Assembly (NCBI RefSeq): GCF_000285835.1
Contig: NZ_HE978600.1
Span: 390,542 to 454,541 of the forward strand
Length of the DNA stretch: 64,000 nt
Origin: Brevibacterium senegalense
GTDB lineage: Bacteria; Actinomycetota; Actinomycetes; Actinomycetales; Brevibacteriaceae
Direction of reading: 5' to 3'
Made by a program: the position numbers and the translations under genes. This document shows positions 17,593 to 26,018 of this stretch, one piece after another. Position 1 is the first letter of the stretch; every line of letters starts with the position of its first letter. A model generated the notes under the pieces. The model had not been told where the DNA came from. It saw only the letters and a program-made list of their open reading frames with translations, and ran no database searches.

Positions 17593-18706
17593 ATGCGCGA
17601 CGACCATTCCCATCGCGGCCGCCCTGTCCGGGTCGGGTCGCTGTTCTCCGGCTACGGCGGCCTGGACCTTGCCGTCGAGTACGCCACCGGCGGGGAGACG
17701 ATCTGGTTCTCCGAGATCAACACCCCCTCCATCCGCGTCTTCGCCCACCACTGGCCAGGCATCCCGAACCTCGGCGACATCACATCCGTCGACTGGGCGG
17801 CGGTGCCACCGGTCGACATACTGATCGGTGGGTTCCCCCTGCCAAGACGTCTCGACCGTCGGCAAGGGCGCCGGCCTCGCACCCGGCACCCGCTCCGGGC
17901 TCTGGTCGCACATGGCGGCCGCGATCGACGCACTGCAACCCGAGCTCGTCGTCATCGAGAACGTCCGCGGCCTACTCTCCGCACCCGCAATCCGCGCTCT
18001 GGAAGGCGCAACCCCCGATGCACGCAACCCCGACGATGCAACCAACGAGCATGCAACCGCCGTTCGCAACCTGGAACCCGACCCGTGGCTGCTGGGAGAC
18101 GAGCCAACGCGACCTCTTCGGGCGCACGGAGCCGTACTCGGGGATCTGGCCGACCTCCGGAGAAGTGCACGATGGATCGGCTTACCGGCGTCACTGGCCG
18201 GCGCACCGCATCACCGGTTCCGGGTCTTCATCACCGCCTACCGCGAAAGCGCTGTTCCGGACGCCTTTGGCCTCGGACTCCTCGCGCGGCGGCGAGACCC
18301 TGGACCAGGTACGGGCACGGCGGGGCACGATCGCCCTAAGCCATCAAGTGATCGACCTGGCCCTGCACGGGCCGCATGGCTCGCCCGCCAGCTGGAACGA
18401 GTCGGAGCCCCTGTTCGCCCTGATCGAGGACATCTTCACCGCTGGGGGCGATACGCCCACGCCATCGCCCGATGGGAACACATCACCGAACGAACCGCCC
18501 CTGACCCCGCGATCCTGAACGAGGAGAAGGACCACGCCCGGCGCCCGAGTTCGTGGAATGGCTCATGGGCCTCCCGACGGGGTGGGTCACCGACCCCGAA
18601 CACGGCCTGACCGCGAACCAACAGAACACTGCCCTCGGCAATGGCGTCCTGCCCCTCCAAGCAGTCGTCGAGCTTGACGCACTACGGGCGGCGACCGAGC
18701 CATGAT
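17593..18706 (+). pseudogene. C5-cytosine DNA methyltransferase, broken by several frameshifts
   Basis: Read across frames this is a Dcm-type enzyme. Motif I is VRVGSLFSGYGGLDLAVEY, motif IV is GGFP(C)QDVSTVGKGAGL, motif VI is VVIENVRGLL and motif VIII is APHHRFRVFI. The C-terminal tail is WLMGLPTGWVTDPEHGLT with QQNTALGNGVLPLQA. The first break lies exactly in the catalytic PCQ motif, where a run of five C at 17833-17837 replaces the expected four. Further frame changes are needed near 18240, 18450 and 18540. Such enzymes on ICEs often protect incoming DNA from host restriction. With four breaks in 1.1 kb and intact neighbours, real decay is likelier than sequencing error. Confidence 0.8.
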
Positions 18707-18832
18707 GAGCGCGGAATTCCTCACCTTGCGTGACAGCCGCAGCGCTGGTGATCGGCCACACGCCACGTCCTCGGAGTTGTGCCGATCTAGAACAGAACGA
18801 TTTCCCGGGGCACGAGCAGCTGATGCCCGAGG

Positions 18833-19453
18833 TCAGGTGAGTTGCAGGGTAGTGATGCAAGTCGGGTCGTCTTCGTTCATCGTGGAGATGATCGCGGTTC
18901 CCGTCTGACCTTCGTGCTCGATCGTGAGGGTTGCCTCGATGCCGCGGGGCACCCAGACGCCGACGAACCCATTGTCGTAGGTCTGCTGTACCTCGTCGAC
19001 GAGCACGTCGCCGCCCTTGCTGGTGAGCGTGACCTGGACCTCGGTGTTGGCGAGTTCGCCGAGGCAGGTGGTCAGGCTGTGGAAGTGACAATCGTGCGTT
19101 TGCTCCCGATAGGGGGCGACCGAGATGTACACCTCATCATCGGGCATCGGCAGTCGTGTCTCGCGGTCTTGATCGTCGGTGAGGACGAGGGCGTCGGGTT
19201 GCACGGATGCGATCAGATCGGCGGGACGGTCGGCTACGGGCATAGTGTCGAGCCGCCCGATGACCTGCGTGGCGTCGAGTCCGTCCAGGTTGTGGTCTGT
19301 CAGGAATTCAGTGTCGACGGCTTGACTGCCGATGGAGATGGATTCGGGTTCGGGCGACGTTGTGGCGCATCCAGTGAGAACGAGGGCCGCGGCAAGCGTT
19401 GCGGTGGCAGTGACGATCAGATTTCGGCGCCGCGGCATGGTGGGGTGATTCAT
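18833..19453 (-). CDS. cueP: CueP-family periplasmic/extracellular copper-binding lipoprotein
   Basis: A 206-residue lipoprotein with a basic N-terminus, hydrophobic segment and lipobox (ALVLTGCA). The CueP copper motif CHFHSLTTCLGEL and the C-terminal PTCITTLQL cysteine are present, as are the family's NGFVGVWVPRG segment and a conserved DEVYISVAPY. CueP binds copper outside the cytoplasmic membrane and helps detoxification. The start at 19453 has AAGGA seven bases upstream. It is third in a minus-strand run with the DUF305 and DUF6153 genes and shares the copper island. Confidence 0.88.
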   Translation of the reverse strand: MNHPTMPRRRNLIVTATATLAAALVLTGCATTSPEPESISIGSQAVDTEFLTDHNLDGLDATQVIGRLDTMPVADRPADLIASVQPDALVLTDDQDRETRLPMPDDEVYISVAPYREQTHDCHFHSLTTCLGELANTEVQVTLTSKGGDVLVDEVQQTYDNGFVGVWVPRGIEATLTIEHEGQTGTAIISTMNEDDPTCITTLQLT

Positions 19454-19488
19454 GGCGTGATCCTTCAAGGGTTTGAGTGGGTAGTCGA

Positions 19489-20091
19489 TCAGAGGGTGGC
19501 CAGGAGGTCCTGCATCTCCTGGATCTCAGTGGTCTGCGCGTCGATGATGGTCTGCGCGAGCTCGACGGCATCGGGGTTGCTACCGTCATCGACCTGTGTC
19601 TGGGCCATTTCGACCGCTCCCTCGTGGTGGAGGATCATCTGTTCCAGGAACAGGCGTGACGCCTCGGCGCCGTCGGCGGCTTCGAGTGCGGCCAGGTCGT
19701 CCTCGCTCATCATCCCGTCGCCGTGGTCCATCCCACCCATCTGGTGATCGTCGGGGTCGACGCCCCAGTCCTCCAGCCAGCCCTGAAGCTGTTTGATCTC
19801 GGGCCCCTGGGCGGTCTTGATCGTCTCGGCCAATTCGACGACCCGCGGGTCGACGCCGTCCTTGGCGAGGACGATGTCGCTCATCTCGATGGCCTGCTCG
19901 TGGTGGACGACCATCATCGAGGCGAACATCTTGTCCGCGTCATTGACGTCCCCGCCGGTGGCGTCCGGCGTGTGCTCGGACGAGCCGTGATCCATGCCCG
20001 ACATCGCATCGTCGTCTCCGGCGGAGCAGCCGGCCAGGGCGAGTGCAGCGGTCAGTGCGAGTGCGGCGGTCGCCGCGGTACGAAACTTCAT
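19489..20091 (-). CDS. DUF305 metal-associated lipoprotein
   Basis: A 200-residue lipoprotein (lipobox ALALAGCSAG) with two ferritin-like DUF305 repeats, each with a His pair (MMVVHHEQAIEMSD and MILHHEGAVEMAQ). Extra Met/His stretches (MSGMDHG, HQMGGMDHGDGMM) are typical of extracytoplasmic copper or silver binders. GGAG lies seven bases before the ATG at 20091. Position between cueP and DUF6153 supports a role in copper sequestration at the cell surface. Confidence 0.85.
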   Translation of the reverse strand: MKFRTAATAALALTAALALAGCSAGDDDAMSGMDHGSSEHTPDATGGDVNDADKMFASMMVVHHEQAIEMSDIVLAKDGVDPRVVELAETIKTAQGPEIKQLQGWLEDWGVDPDDHQMGGMDHGDGMMSEDDLAALEAADGAEASRLFLEQMILHHEGAVEMAQTQVDDGSNPDAVELAQTIIDAQTTEIQEMQDLLATL

Positions 20092-20197
20092 GAGTGTTCT
20101 CCAGTGTCAGCAGTCGTGTCAGTGGCGCGGGACCTCAGGGGCACCGCGTGAGTGCAGGGGGAACCGTCGGCGCTGCTGCGCCGGGTTCACCGCTCTG

Positions 20198-20668
20198 TCA
20201 CGTGCGACTGATGCAGAGAACCTGTAATGAAGGAGCCCTCGACAGCCCCCTGTCGAAGAAGCGGGCGATCGGGAGAGATCGAGGTGCGGTGCGCGGCCAT
20301 CCCGGCAGAATCCGCGGCAGCACGAGGACGAGCAGGGCGAGCAGCAGTGCGAGCACGCACGCCATCGCCATGCCCAGGTGTCCATCGCTCCCGCAGTCGG
20401 TGCAGGAACCGCCGGGATCGTGCGTTGTGCCGCTGGTCGCGTGAGCGCTCGCTGTGTCGTGATGCGCCGCGCCCTGGCGCGCCTCACCAGAATCGGTGAC
20501 GGAGACCGCGGCGGTGGCCGCGTGGGCGGCGGGTGTGCCGTGCAGGTTCAGCGTGTGCATGGCGAGCAGACCGGTGATGACCGCGGCGACCAACAGGCCG
20601 CCGAGCAACACGCCTCGGAGAAGGCCGAGATGACCTCTCCGGGTACGCGTTGCTGCGGTGGACGCCAT
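20198..20668 (-). CDS. DUF6153-like membrane protein
   Basis: A 156-residue protein with one transmembrane helix near the N-terminus (LLGGLLVAAVITGLLAMHTL). A His/Ser/Thr-rich external loop includes SCTDCGSDGH, and a second helix follows (MAMACVLALLLALLVLVLP), then a basic tail. This is the pattern of actinobacterial DUF6153 proteins in copper clusters. The loop's CTDC and several His could bind metal. I chose the ATG at 20668 (MASTAATRTRRGH), which starts just before the first helix; the upstream extension overlaps the promoter region. Confidence 0.6.
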   Translation of the reverse strand: MASTAATRTRRGHLGLLRGVLLGGLLVAAVITGLLAMHTLNLHGTPAAHAATAAVSVTDSGEARQGAAHHDTASAHATSGTTHDPGGSCTDCGSDGHLGMAMACVLALLLALLVLVLPRILPGWPRTAPRSLPIARFFDRGLSRAPSLQVLCISRT

Positions 20669-20776
20669 GCACCCCAGTTTACTGATCCCGCCGACGGCCG
20701 CCTGAGCGCTGCGCCGGATCGCCCCGTACGGCGCACACCGTGGGCGCACTCCGTTCCTCGTGGAGCACCGTCGGAA

Positions 20777-20793
20777 ATACCCCAGGGGGGTAT
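20777..20793. promoter_or_regulatory. CsoR-type copper operator, first copy
   Basis: ATACCCCAGGGGGGTAT, a G/C-tract palindrome of the TACCCC-GGGGTA type bound by CsoR repressors. It overlaps a TATAAG -10-like box and precedes the MFS gene at 20842; the DUF6153 gene diverges on the other side. The only CsoR in the window is at 32548. Confidence 0.8.
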
Positions 20794-20841
20794 AAGGTTG
20801 GAGGGGTTACGTGTTCTTGAGAGGGTTTGAGGAGAAGATTG

Positions 20842-22167
20842 ATGCGCCTGTTCGCGATCCGCGACTTCCGCCACCTGTTCGGTGCGCAGATCATCGCGCT
20901 GTTCGGCACTGGGCTGGCGACAGTGGCGCTGGGCCTCCTCGCCTACGACCTGGCCGGCCCGAGCGCAGGGTCGGTGCTTGCCACCGCTCTGACGATCAAA
21001 ATGGTCATGTACGTTCTGATCGCGCCGCTGGCAGCGGCGTATGCTGACCGGCTTCCGAGGCGGATGTTCCTGACACTGCTCGATGTGGTGCGCGCCGGGG
21101 TGGTGCTGGTGCTCCCGTTCGTCACGGAGGTCTGGCACATCTACGTGCTCATCGGCGTCCTGCAAGCGGCGTCGGCGGCCTTCACGCCGACATTCCAGGC
21201 CGTGATCCCCGATATCGTCACCAAGGAGTCCGACTACACCCGAGCACTGTCCGCGTCGCAGGTCGCGTACACGATGGAGAGCCTGCTCAGCCCGGTCCTG
21301 GCGGCCGTCGCGTTGACGTTCATGGCGTTCAACTGGCTGTTCATCGGCACCTCGATCGGGTTCGCGCTCTCCGCCGTGCTGGTGCTCTCGACCCACATTC
21401 CCAATGCCACCCCGAGCGGGCACGTCGGCGCCTGGGCGCGGGTCACATCGGGAGTCAGGGTCTTCTTCGCCACGCCCCGGCTGCGCGGTGTGGTGGCCTT
21501 GAACCTGGTCGTCGCGGCAGCGGGATCGATCGTCGTCGTCAACACGGTCAACTACGTCCGCGACCACCTGGGCGGCTCGCAGGCCGACGTCGCGTGGATG
21601 CTGGCCGCCTCGGGCGGCGGCACGCTGCTGGTCGCGCTGTTCCTGCCACGCGTGCTCGACCGGATCGCCGAGCGGATTGTGATGATGACCGGCGCCCTGG
21701 TGCTTTTGGCCGGAGTGCTCGCCGCCGTCGCGATGACCGCCACCCAAGTCGCATCCTGGATGGTCACCGCACCGATCTGGGTGATCATCGGCGGCGGCAT
21801 GGCGATGATCGTCACCCCGACCGGGCGCGTCATCCGCGGCTCGGTGGCGAAGCAGGACCTCCCCGCGGGATTCGCCGCACAGTTCTCCCTCTCGCACCTC
21901 GCCTGGCTCGTCACCTACCCGATCGCGGGCTGGATCGGCACCGCGTCCGGGTTCACGCTCGCCTGGTCCGTCCTCGCCGCCCTGGCAATCGCGGGGGCGA
22001 TCGCGGCGCACCTGCTCTGGCCGCGCGAGCAGAAGGACAGCGAGGCCGCCCCGACCGGTGTCGCCGCCGCAGAGCCGGTGATCAGTGATCGGGCGGTGCG
22101 CGAGGAGACCGAAGCCGCCGAAGGCACCCTCGCGGCGTGCCAGTGCGCCTGCGTGCGCACCGTCTGA
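20842..22167 (+). CDS. MFS transporter of the copper island, Cys-rich tail
   Basis: A 441-residue 12-helix major facilitator of the enterobactin-exporter/MFS_3-like group (MRLFAIRDFRHLFGAQIIALFGTG start). It has the cytoplasmic loop ADRLPRRMFLTLLD and a C-terminal tail of about 45 residues that ends CQCACVRTV. The cysteine cluster is unusual for this family and suggests metal binding. It sits right behind a CsoR operator, so it is probably induced by copper. GAGGAG lies seven bases before the ATG at 20842. The substrate cannot be read from sequence. Confidence 0.75.
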   Translation: MRLFAIRDFRHLFGAQIIALFGTGLATVALGLLAYDLAGPSAGSVLATALTIKMVMYVLIAPLAAAYADRLPRRMFLTLLDVVRAGVVLVLPFVTEVWHIYVLIGVLQAASAAFTPTFQAVIPDIVTKESDYTRALSASQVAYTMESLLSPVLAAVALTFMAFNWLFIGTSIGFALSAVLVLSTHIPNATPSGHVGAWARVTSGVRVFFATPRLRGVVALNLVVAAAGSIVVVNTVNYVRDHLGGSQADVAWMLAASGGGTLLVALFLPRVLDRIAERIVMMTGALVLLAGVLAAVAMTATQVASWMVTAPIWVIIGGGMAMIVTPTGRVIRGSVAKQDLPAGFAAQFSLSHLAWLVTYPIAGWIGTASGFTLAWSVLAALAIAGAIAAHLLWPREQKDSEAAPTGVAAAEPVISDRAVREETEAAEGTLAACQCACVRTV

Positions 22168-22188
22168 ACTCCGTTTGACGCGAGGGGC

Positions 22189-23382
22189 TCATACGTGCTG
22201 TCGCGTCACCGGATCAGCCGCGGTTTCAGGGTGGTGCAGGCCGGGCATCAGCTCACGCATAGGGCCGGCGGCATTCACTCCGGTGAGCGCGACCAGCACC
22301 TCGTCGAGGTAGTGGGCTGTGATCAGTGGTTCCTCGGAGACGACGCGGGTGCGTGTGCCCAGGGCGGGGTGTCCAACACCGGTGAGGGTGTGGCCGTGGA
22401 TGCGTGCGGAGAACGTCGAGCTCGGCAGGTACTGGCCGGGGTCGCCGGCGATACCGAGGTCGTGCAGCAGCGTGTTCGCGGCGTGGATGCCCTGGGCGGC
22501 GGAGTCGTCCCAGTGATCGATCCGGTAGGAGCCGTGGCCGGGATAGTGATGCACGGCGACGCCGCCGGCGGCGTAGATCCGTTGCCGCGGGGCGTGCATG
22601 GAGCGCAGGCGGGAATCTACGGGGATGCCGTCGGGCCCGGTCCATGGTGCGGGGGCGGCGGGCAGAGTGCCGTGCGCGACGATCGCGAGGTCGCCTTCGA
22701 CCTGGCTGCCGTCGTTGAGGGTGATGCTGATGCGGTCGGTGTGGGTGCGGATCGAGTGCACGGTGCGTTCCAGGTAGGCGGCGTGCTGGGGGCGGTGCAG
22801 GTCGCGTAGCCGCCGGGCGACGTGTTCGCCGATGGCGTTCGCTCCTGGGATCGCGGCGCGGGTGATGAGGGCGACGTCGTGGCCGGCGTCGGTGAGCAGC
22901 GAGGCGGTCTCGGAGGTGACGAGGCCGCCACCGAGCATGAGCACCCGGGCAGGCTGAGTGGTCGCGAGTAGATCGCGGACGCGGACGGCGTCGGCGGCCG
23001 AGTGCAGGGTGGTCAGTCTGCCGCCGCTGATGGCCTGGTCGCGGCCGATCACCTCCTCGTCGAGAGTGCGGGGCCGGCTGCCGGTGGCGATGAGGAGCGC
23101 GTCGTAGGCGTGTGTATCGCCGGAGTCCAGCCGCAAGCGCCGAGCCCTGGGGTCGAGGCCGCGCACCGTCTCCGACCGGAGGGCGGCCCCGGTGTCGGGC
23201 AGGGCCGCCTGGGCCGGTTCGAGCAGCCCGATCGCGATGCCCTTGTTGACCAACGTCCGGTTGAACGGCACCTCACCGTTCCGGGCGTAGAGGTCGACGT
23301 CGACACCGGAAGCGTGCAGGGTTCTTGCGGCTGCGGTGCCAGCGGCGCCGGCCCCGATGATCGCGATGCTGGGCATCCTCAT
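22189..23382 (-). CDS. FAD-dependent pyridine nucleotide oxidoreductase
   Basis: A 397-residue flavoprotein with FAD motif IIGAGAAGTAAARTL at the N-terminus and a second Rossmann motif VLMLGGGLVTSETASLL at about residue 145. The ferredoxin-reductase-type second FAD contact is RIYAAGGVAVHH. There is no active-site CxxxxC, so it is not a disulfide reductase; it resembles ferredoxin/rubredoxin or NADH-dependent reductases. Its ATG overlaps the stop of the tetR gene (TGATG), so it is co-transcribed with the regulator. A role in reducing metal or dealing with copper-induced oxidative stress is plausible but unproven. Confidence 0.75.
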   Translation of the reverse strand: MRMPSIAIIGAGAAGTAAARTLHASGVDVDLYARNGEVPFNRTLVNKGIAIGLLEPAQAALPDTGAALRSETVRGLDPRARRLRLDSGDTHAYDALLIATGSRPRTLDEEVIGRDQAISGGRLTTLHSAADAVRVRDLLATTQPARVLMLGGGLVTSETASLLTDAGHDVALITRAAIPGANAIGEHVARRLRDLHRPQHAAYLERTVHSIRTHTDRISITLNDGSQVEGDLAIVAHGTLPAAPAPWTGPDGIPVDSRLRSMHAPRQRIYAAGGVAVHHYPGHGSYRIDHWDDSAAQGIHAANTLLHDLGIAGDPGQYLPSSTFSARIHGHTLTGVGHPALGTRTRVVSEEPLITAHYLDEVLVALTGVNAAGPMRELMPGLHHPETAADPVTRQHV

Positions 23383-24038
23383 CAGGCTCCTTCCCCAATG
23401 GTGGTGGTGCTGGTGGTGGCGGCGAAGGCGGGCAGCAGGATCGCCTCGATGAACCACGGCGCGTCGTCGGCGTCGAGGCGCCCGGCACGCACTTCTTCGG
23501 CGGCACCGTTCATCACCACGTGCGTAGTAGTCAGCAGCCAGGACACCGGCAGATCGACCCGGAAGACACCCTCGCGCTGGCCGCGCAGCAGCAGAGCCCG
23601 CATCCGCCCCTCGGCCTTCTCGTGCAGCTCGCGGATGCGTGCCGCAGGCAGTTCTTTCAGCGCGGCCGCCAGCAGCGCCCGCGACTGGTCGACCAGCACC
23701 CAGCTGGAGGCCACCAGTCGCCGGAACGCCTCGCCCGGATCACCATCCAGGGGCACCCCGCTGAGCACGTCTTCGCCGCGTTCGAGGCTGTCAACGAGGG
23801 CGGCCTCGATCAGCTCCGCGCGGGTCGGGAAATGCCCGTAGACGGTCACTCTGCCCATCCCGGCCTCGGCGGCGATGTCGCCGACCGAAGCGTCGGGGTT
23901 CTTGCGGATCGCCGTCGCCGTCGCGACCAGAATCCTTGCCCGGTTGCGCTGCGCATCCGCCCGCTGATTGGCCGCCCGGCCACCGCCGCCTGACGCACCG
24001 GTCGTCGTACCGCGGGACGTCGTCTTCTTCACCGTCAT
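23382..24038 (-). CDS. TetR-family regulator
   Basis: A 218-residue TetR protein with an N-terminal HTH (ATAIRKNPDASVGDIAAEAGMGRVTVYGHFPTRAELIEAALV) and a divergent ligand domain. The start at 24038 has GAGGTGG upstream. It faces the DHA2 exporter at 24191; candidate operator half-sites based on TCGTAC lie in the shared promoter region and again before copZ (25777-25791). This suggests it controls both the exporter and the copper operon. The ligand is unknown. Confidence 0.85.
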   Translation of the reverse strand: MTVKKTTSRGTTTGASGGGGRAANQRADAQRNRARILVATATAIRKNPDASVGDIAAEAGMGRVTVYGHFPTRAELIEAALVDSLERGEDVLSGVPLDGDPGEAFRRLVASSWVLVDQSRALLAAALKELPAARIRELHEKAEGRMRALLLRGQREGVFRVDLPVSWLLTTTHVVMNGAAEEVRAGRLDADDAPWFIEAILLPAFAATTSTTTIGEGA

Positions 24039-24050
24039 GATCCACCTCAC

Positions 24051-24103
24051 AAGTCGTACTGGAATGTATGAGATAGTGTAGCTGTTACAACTCGTACACC
24101 GAT
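24051..24103. promoter_or_regulatory. candidate TetR operators between tetR and the exporter
   Basis: AAGTCGTAC at 24051-24059 and AACTCGTACACCGAT at 24089-24103 flank the intergenic promoter. Both share the [A][G/C]TCGTAC core, and the second is a partial palindrome. A third, better palindrome of the same core is at 25777-25791. Confidence 0.5.
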
Positions 24104-24158
24104 GATCGAGTTCCGGCTCGGAGGGCGAGGCGGGGCCGACAGAGAGGAGATGACTACC

Positions 24159-24194
24159 ATGTCCACGACACACATCCCTGGGGGTGCGCGATGA
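24159..24194 (+). CDS. short leader peptide upstream of the DHA2 exporter
   Basis: MSTTHIPGGAR, 11 residues, with GAGGAG nine bases before its ATG (an in-frame ATG three codons earlier is too close to that site). Its stop overlaps the exporter ATG as ATGA. The exporter itself has only a weak ribosome-binding site, so translation is probably coupled through this leader. Confidence 0.45.
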   Translation: MSTTHIPGGAR

Positions 24195-25744
24195 GCGACA
24201 CCGCCGCGCCGCGTGCCGGCGCCAAGCAGTGGTGGGGGCTTGCCGTTCTGGTGATCCCCTCGACGCTGCTGTTCATGATGCTCACGATCCTGTTTCTCGC
24301 CGCCCCGAATCTGGCCGCGGACCTGAATCCGTCGAGCACGCAGCTGCTGTGGATTCTCGACATCTACGGCTTCGTGATGGCCGGGTTCCTCGTCGCGATG
24401 GGCGTGCTCGGCGATCGGATCGGCAAGCGCCTGCTCATGGTGATCGGCGCGATCCTGTTCGCCGCTGTCTCGATCGCCGCGGCGCTGACGACGATCCCGG
24501 AACTGATGATCGTCTGGCGGGCCGTCCTCGGGCTGGCTGCGGCGATGATGGTGCCGGCGACGATCGGGCTGATCTTCGTGCTTTTCGCCGATGCGAAGCA
24601 GCGCGGTGTCGCGATCGGCGTGTGGGCCGGCGGCATCTCCGCTGGTGTGGCGCTGGGCCCGCTGCTGTCCGGCTTGCTGCTGGAGGCCTTCGGCTGGCAG
24701 GCGACGTTCCTGGTCGCGGTGCCGATCATGGCGCTCGTCGCGATCGCCGCCCCCATCCTCGTGCCCGAGCATCGTGACCCGTCGGCGCGGATCGACCTGT
24801 TCAGCGCACTGCTGCTGGTCGCGGGTCTGCTGGCGATCATCTACGGCATCAAGCGCTTCGCCGCCCAGGAGCCGGCCGGCCCCTCGATCGGGCTGCTGGT
24901 CGCGGGCGCGCTGATCGGCCTGTGGTTCGTGATCCGGCAGCTGCGCGCCAAGCAGCCGCTGCTGGATGTTCGACTGTTCGCCAACCGCACCGTGTCCGGG
25001 GCACTGGCAGTGTTCCTGCTCTCGGCCGCAGCGCTCGGCGGGGTGTACTCGCTATTCACCCAGTACCTCCAGCAGGTCCAGGAGCTCTCGCCGTTGCAGG
25101 CGGGCCTGTCGATCCTGCCGGCCGCGGCGGTGCTGATCGTCGTCTCGACGCTCTCCCCGGTGCTCGCGCGCAGGTTCCGGCCCGGCAACGTGATCGCGGT
25201 CGGCCTGCTCACCCAGGTCGTCGGCTACATCCTGTTCACCCAGCTCGACGCCGGCACGGGTCTGGCGCTGGTGATCGCGAGCTTCGTCATCACCTACCCC
25301 GGCGTGGCCCCCTCGATGGCGCTGACCACCGACCTCGTCGTCGGCTCCGTGCCGCCGGAGAAGACCGGCGGGGCCTCCGGCCTCGCCACCACCGCTAACG
25401 ACCTGGGCATCTCGCTCGGTGTCGCGGTGATCGGCAGCGTCGGGATCGCCGCCTACCGCAGCCAGATCGGCGATCTGCTGCCCGGCGGCCTGCCCGCCGA
25501 TGCCGCCGCGGCGGCATCGGACAGCGTCGACGGCGCCATGGCCGCAGCGGCCCAGCTGCACGGTGCGCTCGGAGAGCAGGTGGTGGCCGCCGCGCAGACC
25601 GCGTTCACCGGCGGGCTCAACACTGCGGCCATCGTCTCGGCGGTCATCGCCGGTCTCGCGGCGATCATCGCCGCCACGAGGCTGCGCCACGTCCGCCCGA
25701 CTGGTGAAGCACAGCAGGCCGCCGAGGAGCAAGCCGCACCTTGA
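24191..25744 (+). CDS. DHA2-family (QacA/SmvA-like) MFS multidrug exporter
   Basis: A 517-residue protein, the length of 14-helix drug-proton antiporters. Signatures include LLWILDIYGFVMAGFLVAMGVLGDRIGKR (helix 1-2 loop) and the antiporter motif C region WAGGISAGVALGPLLSGLLL, and the large central loop is present. Such pumps export cationic antiseptics and dyes. It is divergent from the TetR gene, which is probably its repressor. Its location between copper genes suggests a biocide/metal resistance cassette. Confidence 0.85.
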   Translation: MSDTAAPRAGAKQWWGLAVLVIPSTLLFMMLTILFLAAPNLAADLNPSSTQLLWILDIYGFVMAGFLVAMGVLGDRIGKRLLMVIGAILFAAVSIAAALTTIPELMIVWRAVLGLAAAMMVPATIGLIFVLFADAKQRGVAIGVWAGGISAGVALGPLLSGLLLEAFGWQATFLVAVPIMALVAIAAPILVPEHRDPSARIDLFSALLLVAGLLAIIYGIKRFAAQEPAGPSIGLLVAGALIGLWFVIRQLRAKQPLLDVRLFANRTVSGALAVFLLSAAALGGVYSLFTQYLQQVQELSPLQAGLSILPAAAVLIVVSTLSPVLARRFRPGNVIAVGLLTQVVGYILFTQLDAGTGLALVIASFVITYPGVAPSMALTTDLVVGSVPPEKTGGASGLATTANDLGISLGVAVIGSVGIAAYRSQIGDLLPGGLPADAAAAASDSVDGAMAAAAQLHGALGEQVVAAAQTAFTGGLNTAAIVSAVIAGLAAIIAATRLRHVRPTGEAQQAAEEQAAP

Positions 25745-25746
25745 CT

Positions 25747-25766
25747 TATACCCCTGGGGGGTATTA
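25747..25766. promoter_or_regulatory. CsoR-type copper operator, second copy
   Basis: TATACCCCTGGGGGGTATTA in front of copZ. It nearly repeats the operator at 20777-20793. It begins three bases after the exporter stop codon and lies within the likely copZ promoter (TTGACT at 25741, TATTAG at 25762). Confidence 0.82.
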
Positions 25767-25776
25767 GCCTGAATGC

Positions 25777-25791
25777 AAGTCGTACACGAGT
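25777..25791. promoter_or_regulatory. candidate second TetR site, before copZ
   Basis: AAGTCGTACACGAGT: arms AGTCGT and ACGAGT around AC, one mismatch from a perfect palindrome. It shares the TCGTAC core with the sites at 24051-24103. It sits between the CsoR operator and the copZ ribosome-binding site, suggesting dual control. Confidence 0.5.
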
Positions 25792-25804
25792 GAAGGAGTT
25801 AGAG

Positions 25805-26017
25805 ATGGCGACCACGACCGAGTACCAGGTGACCGGGATGAGCTGCGGGCACTGCGAGAGCGCGATCCGCGCCGAGGTGTCCGAGATCGCCGGGGTGACC
25901 GGCATCGAGGTCAGCGCTCAGACCGGGCGGCTGGCCGTGACCAGTGAGCAGCCGGTCGATGACGCCGCGGTGATCGCGGCGGTCGACGAGGCCGGCTACA
26001 CGGCCGTGAGGAGCTGA
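25805..26017 (+). CDS. copZ: copper chaperone, heavy-metal-associated domain
   Basis: A 70-residue single HMA domain with the metal motif GMSCGHC and the typical beta-alpha-beta-beta-alpha-beta pattern ending AGYTA. It delivers Cu(I) to the CopA pump encoded three genes on. GAAGGAG is six bases before the ATG at 25805. It is the first gene of the copper operon behind the second CsoR operator. Confidence 0.95.
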   Translation: MATTTEYQVTGMSCGHCESAIRAEVSEIAGVTGIEVSAQTGRLAVTSEQPVDDAAVIAAVDEAGYTAVRS

Positions 26018-26018
26018 C

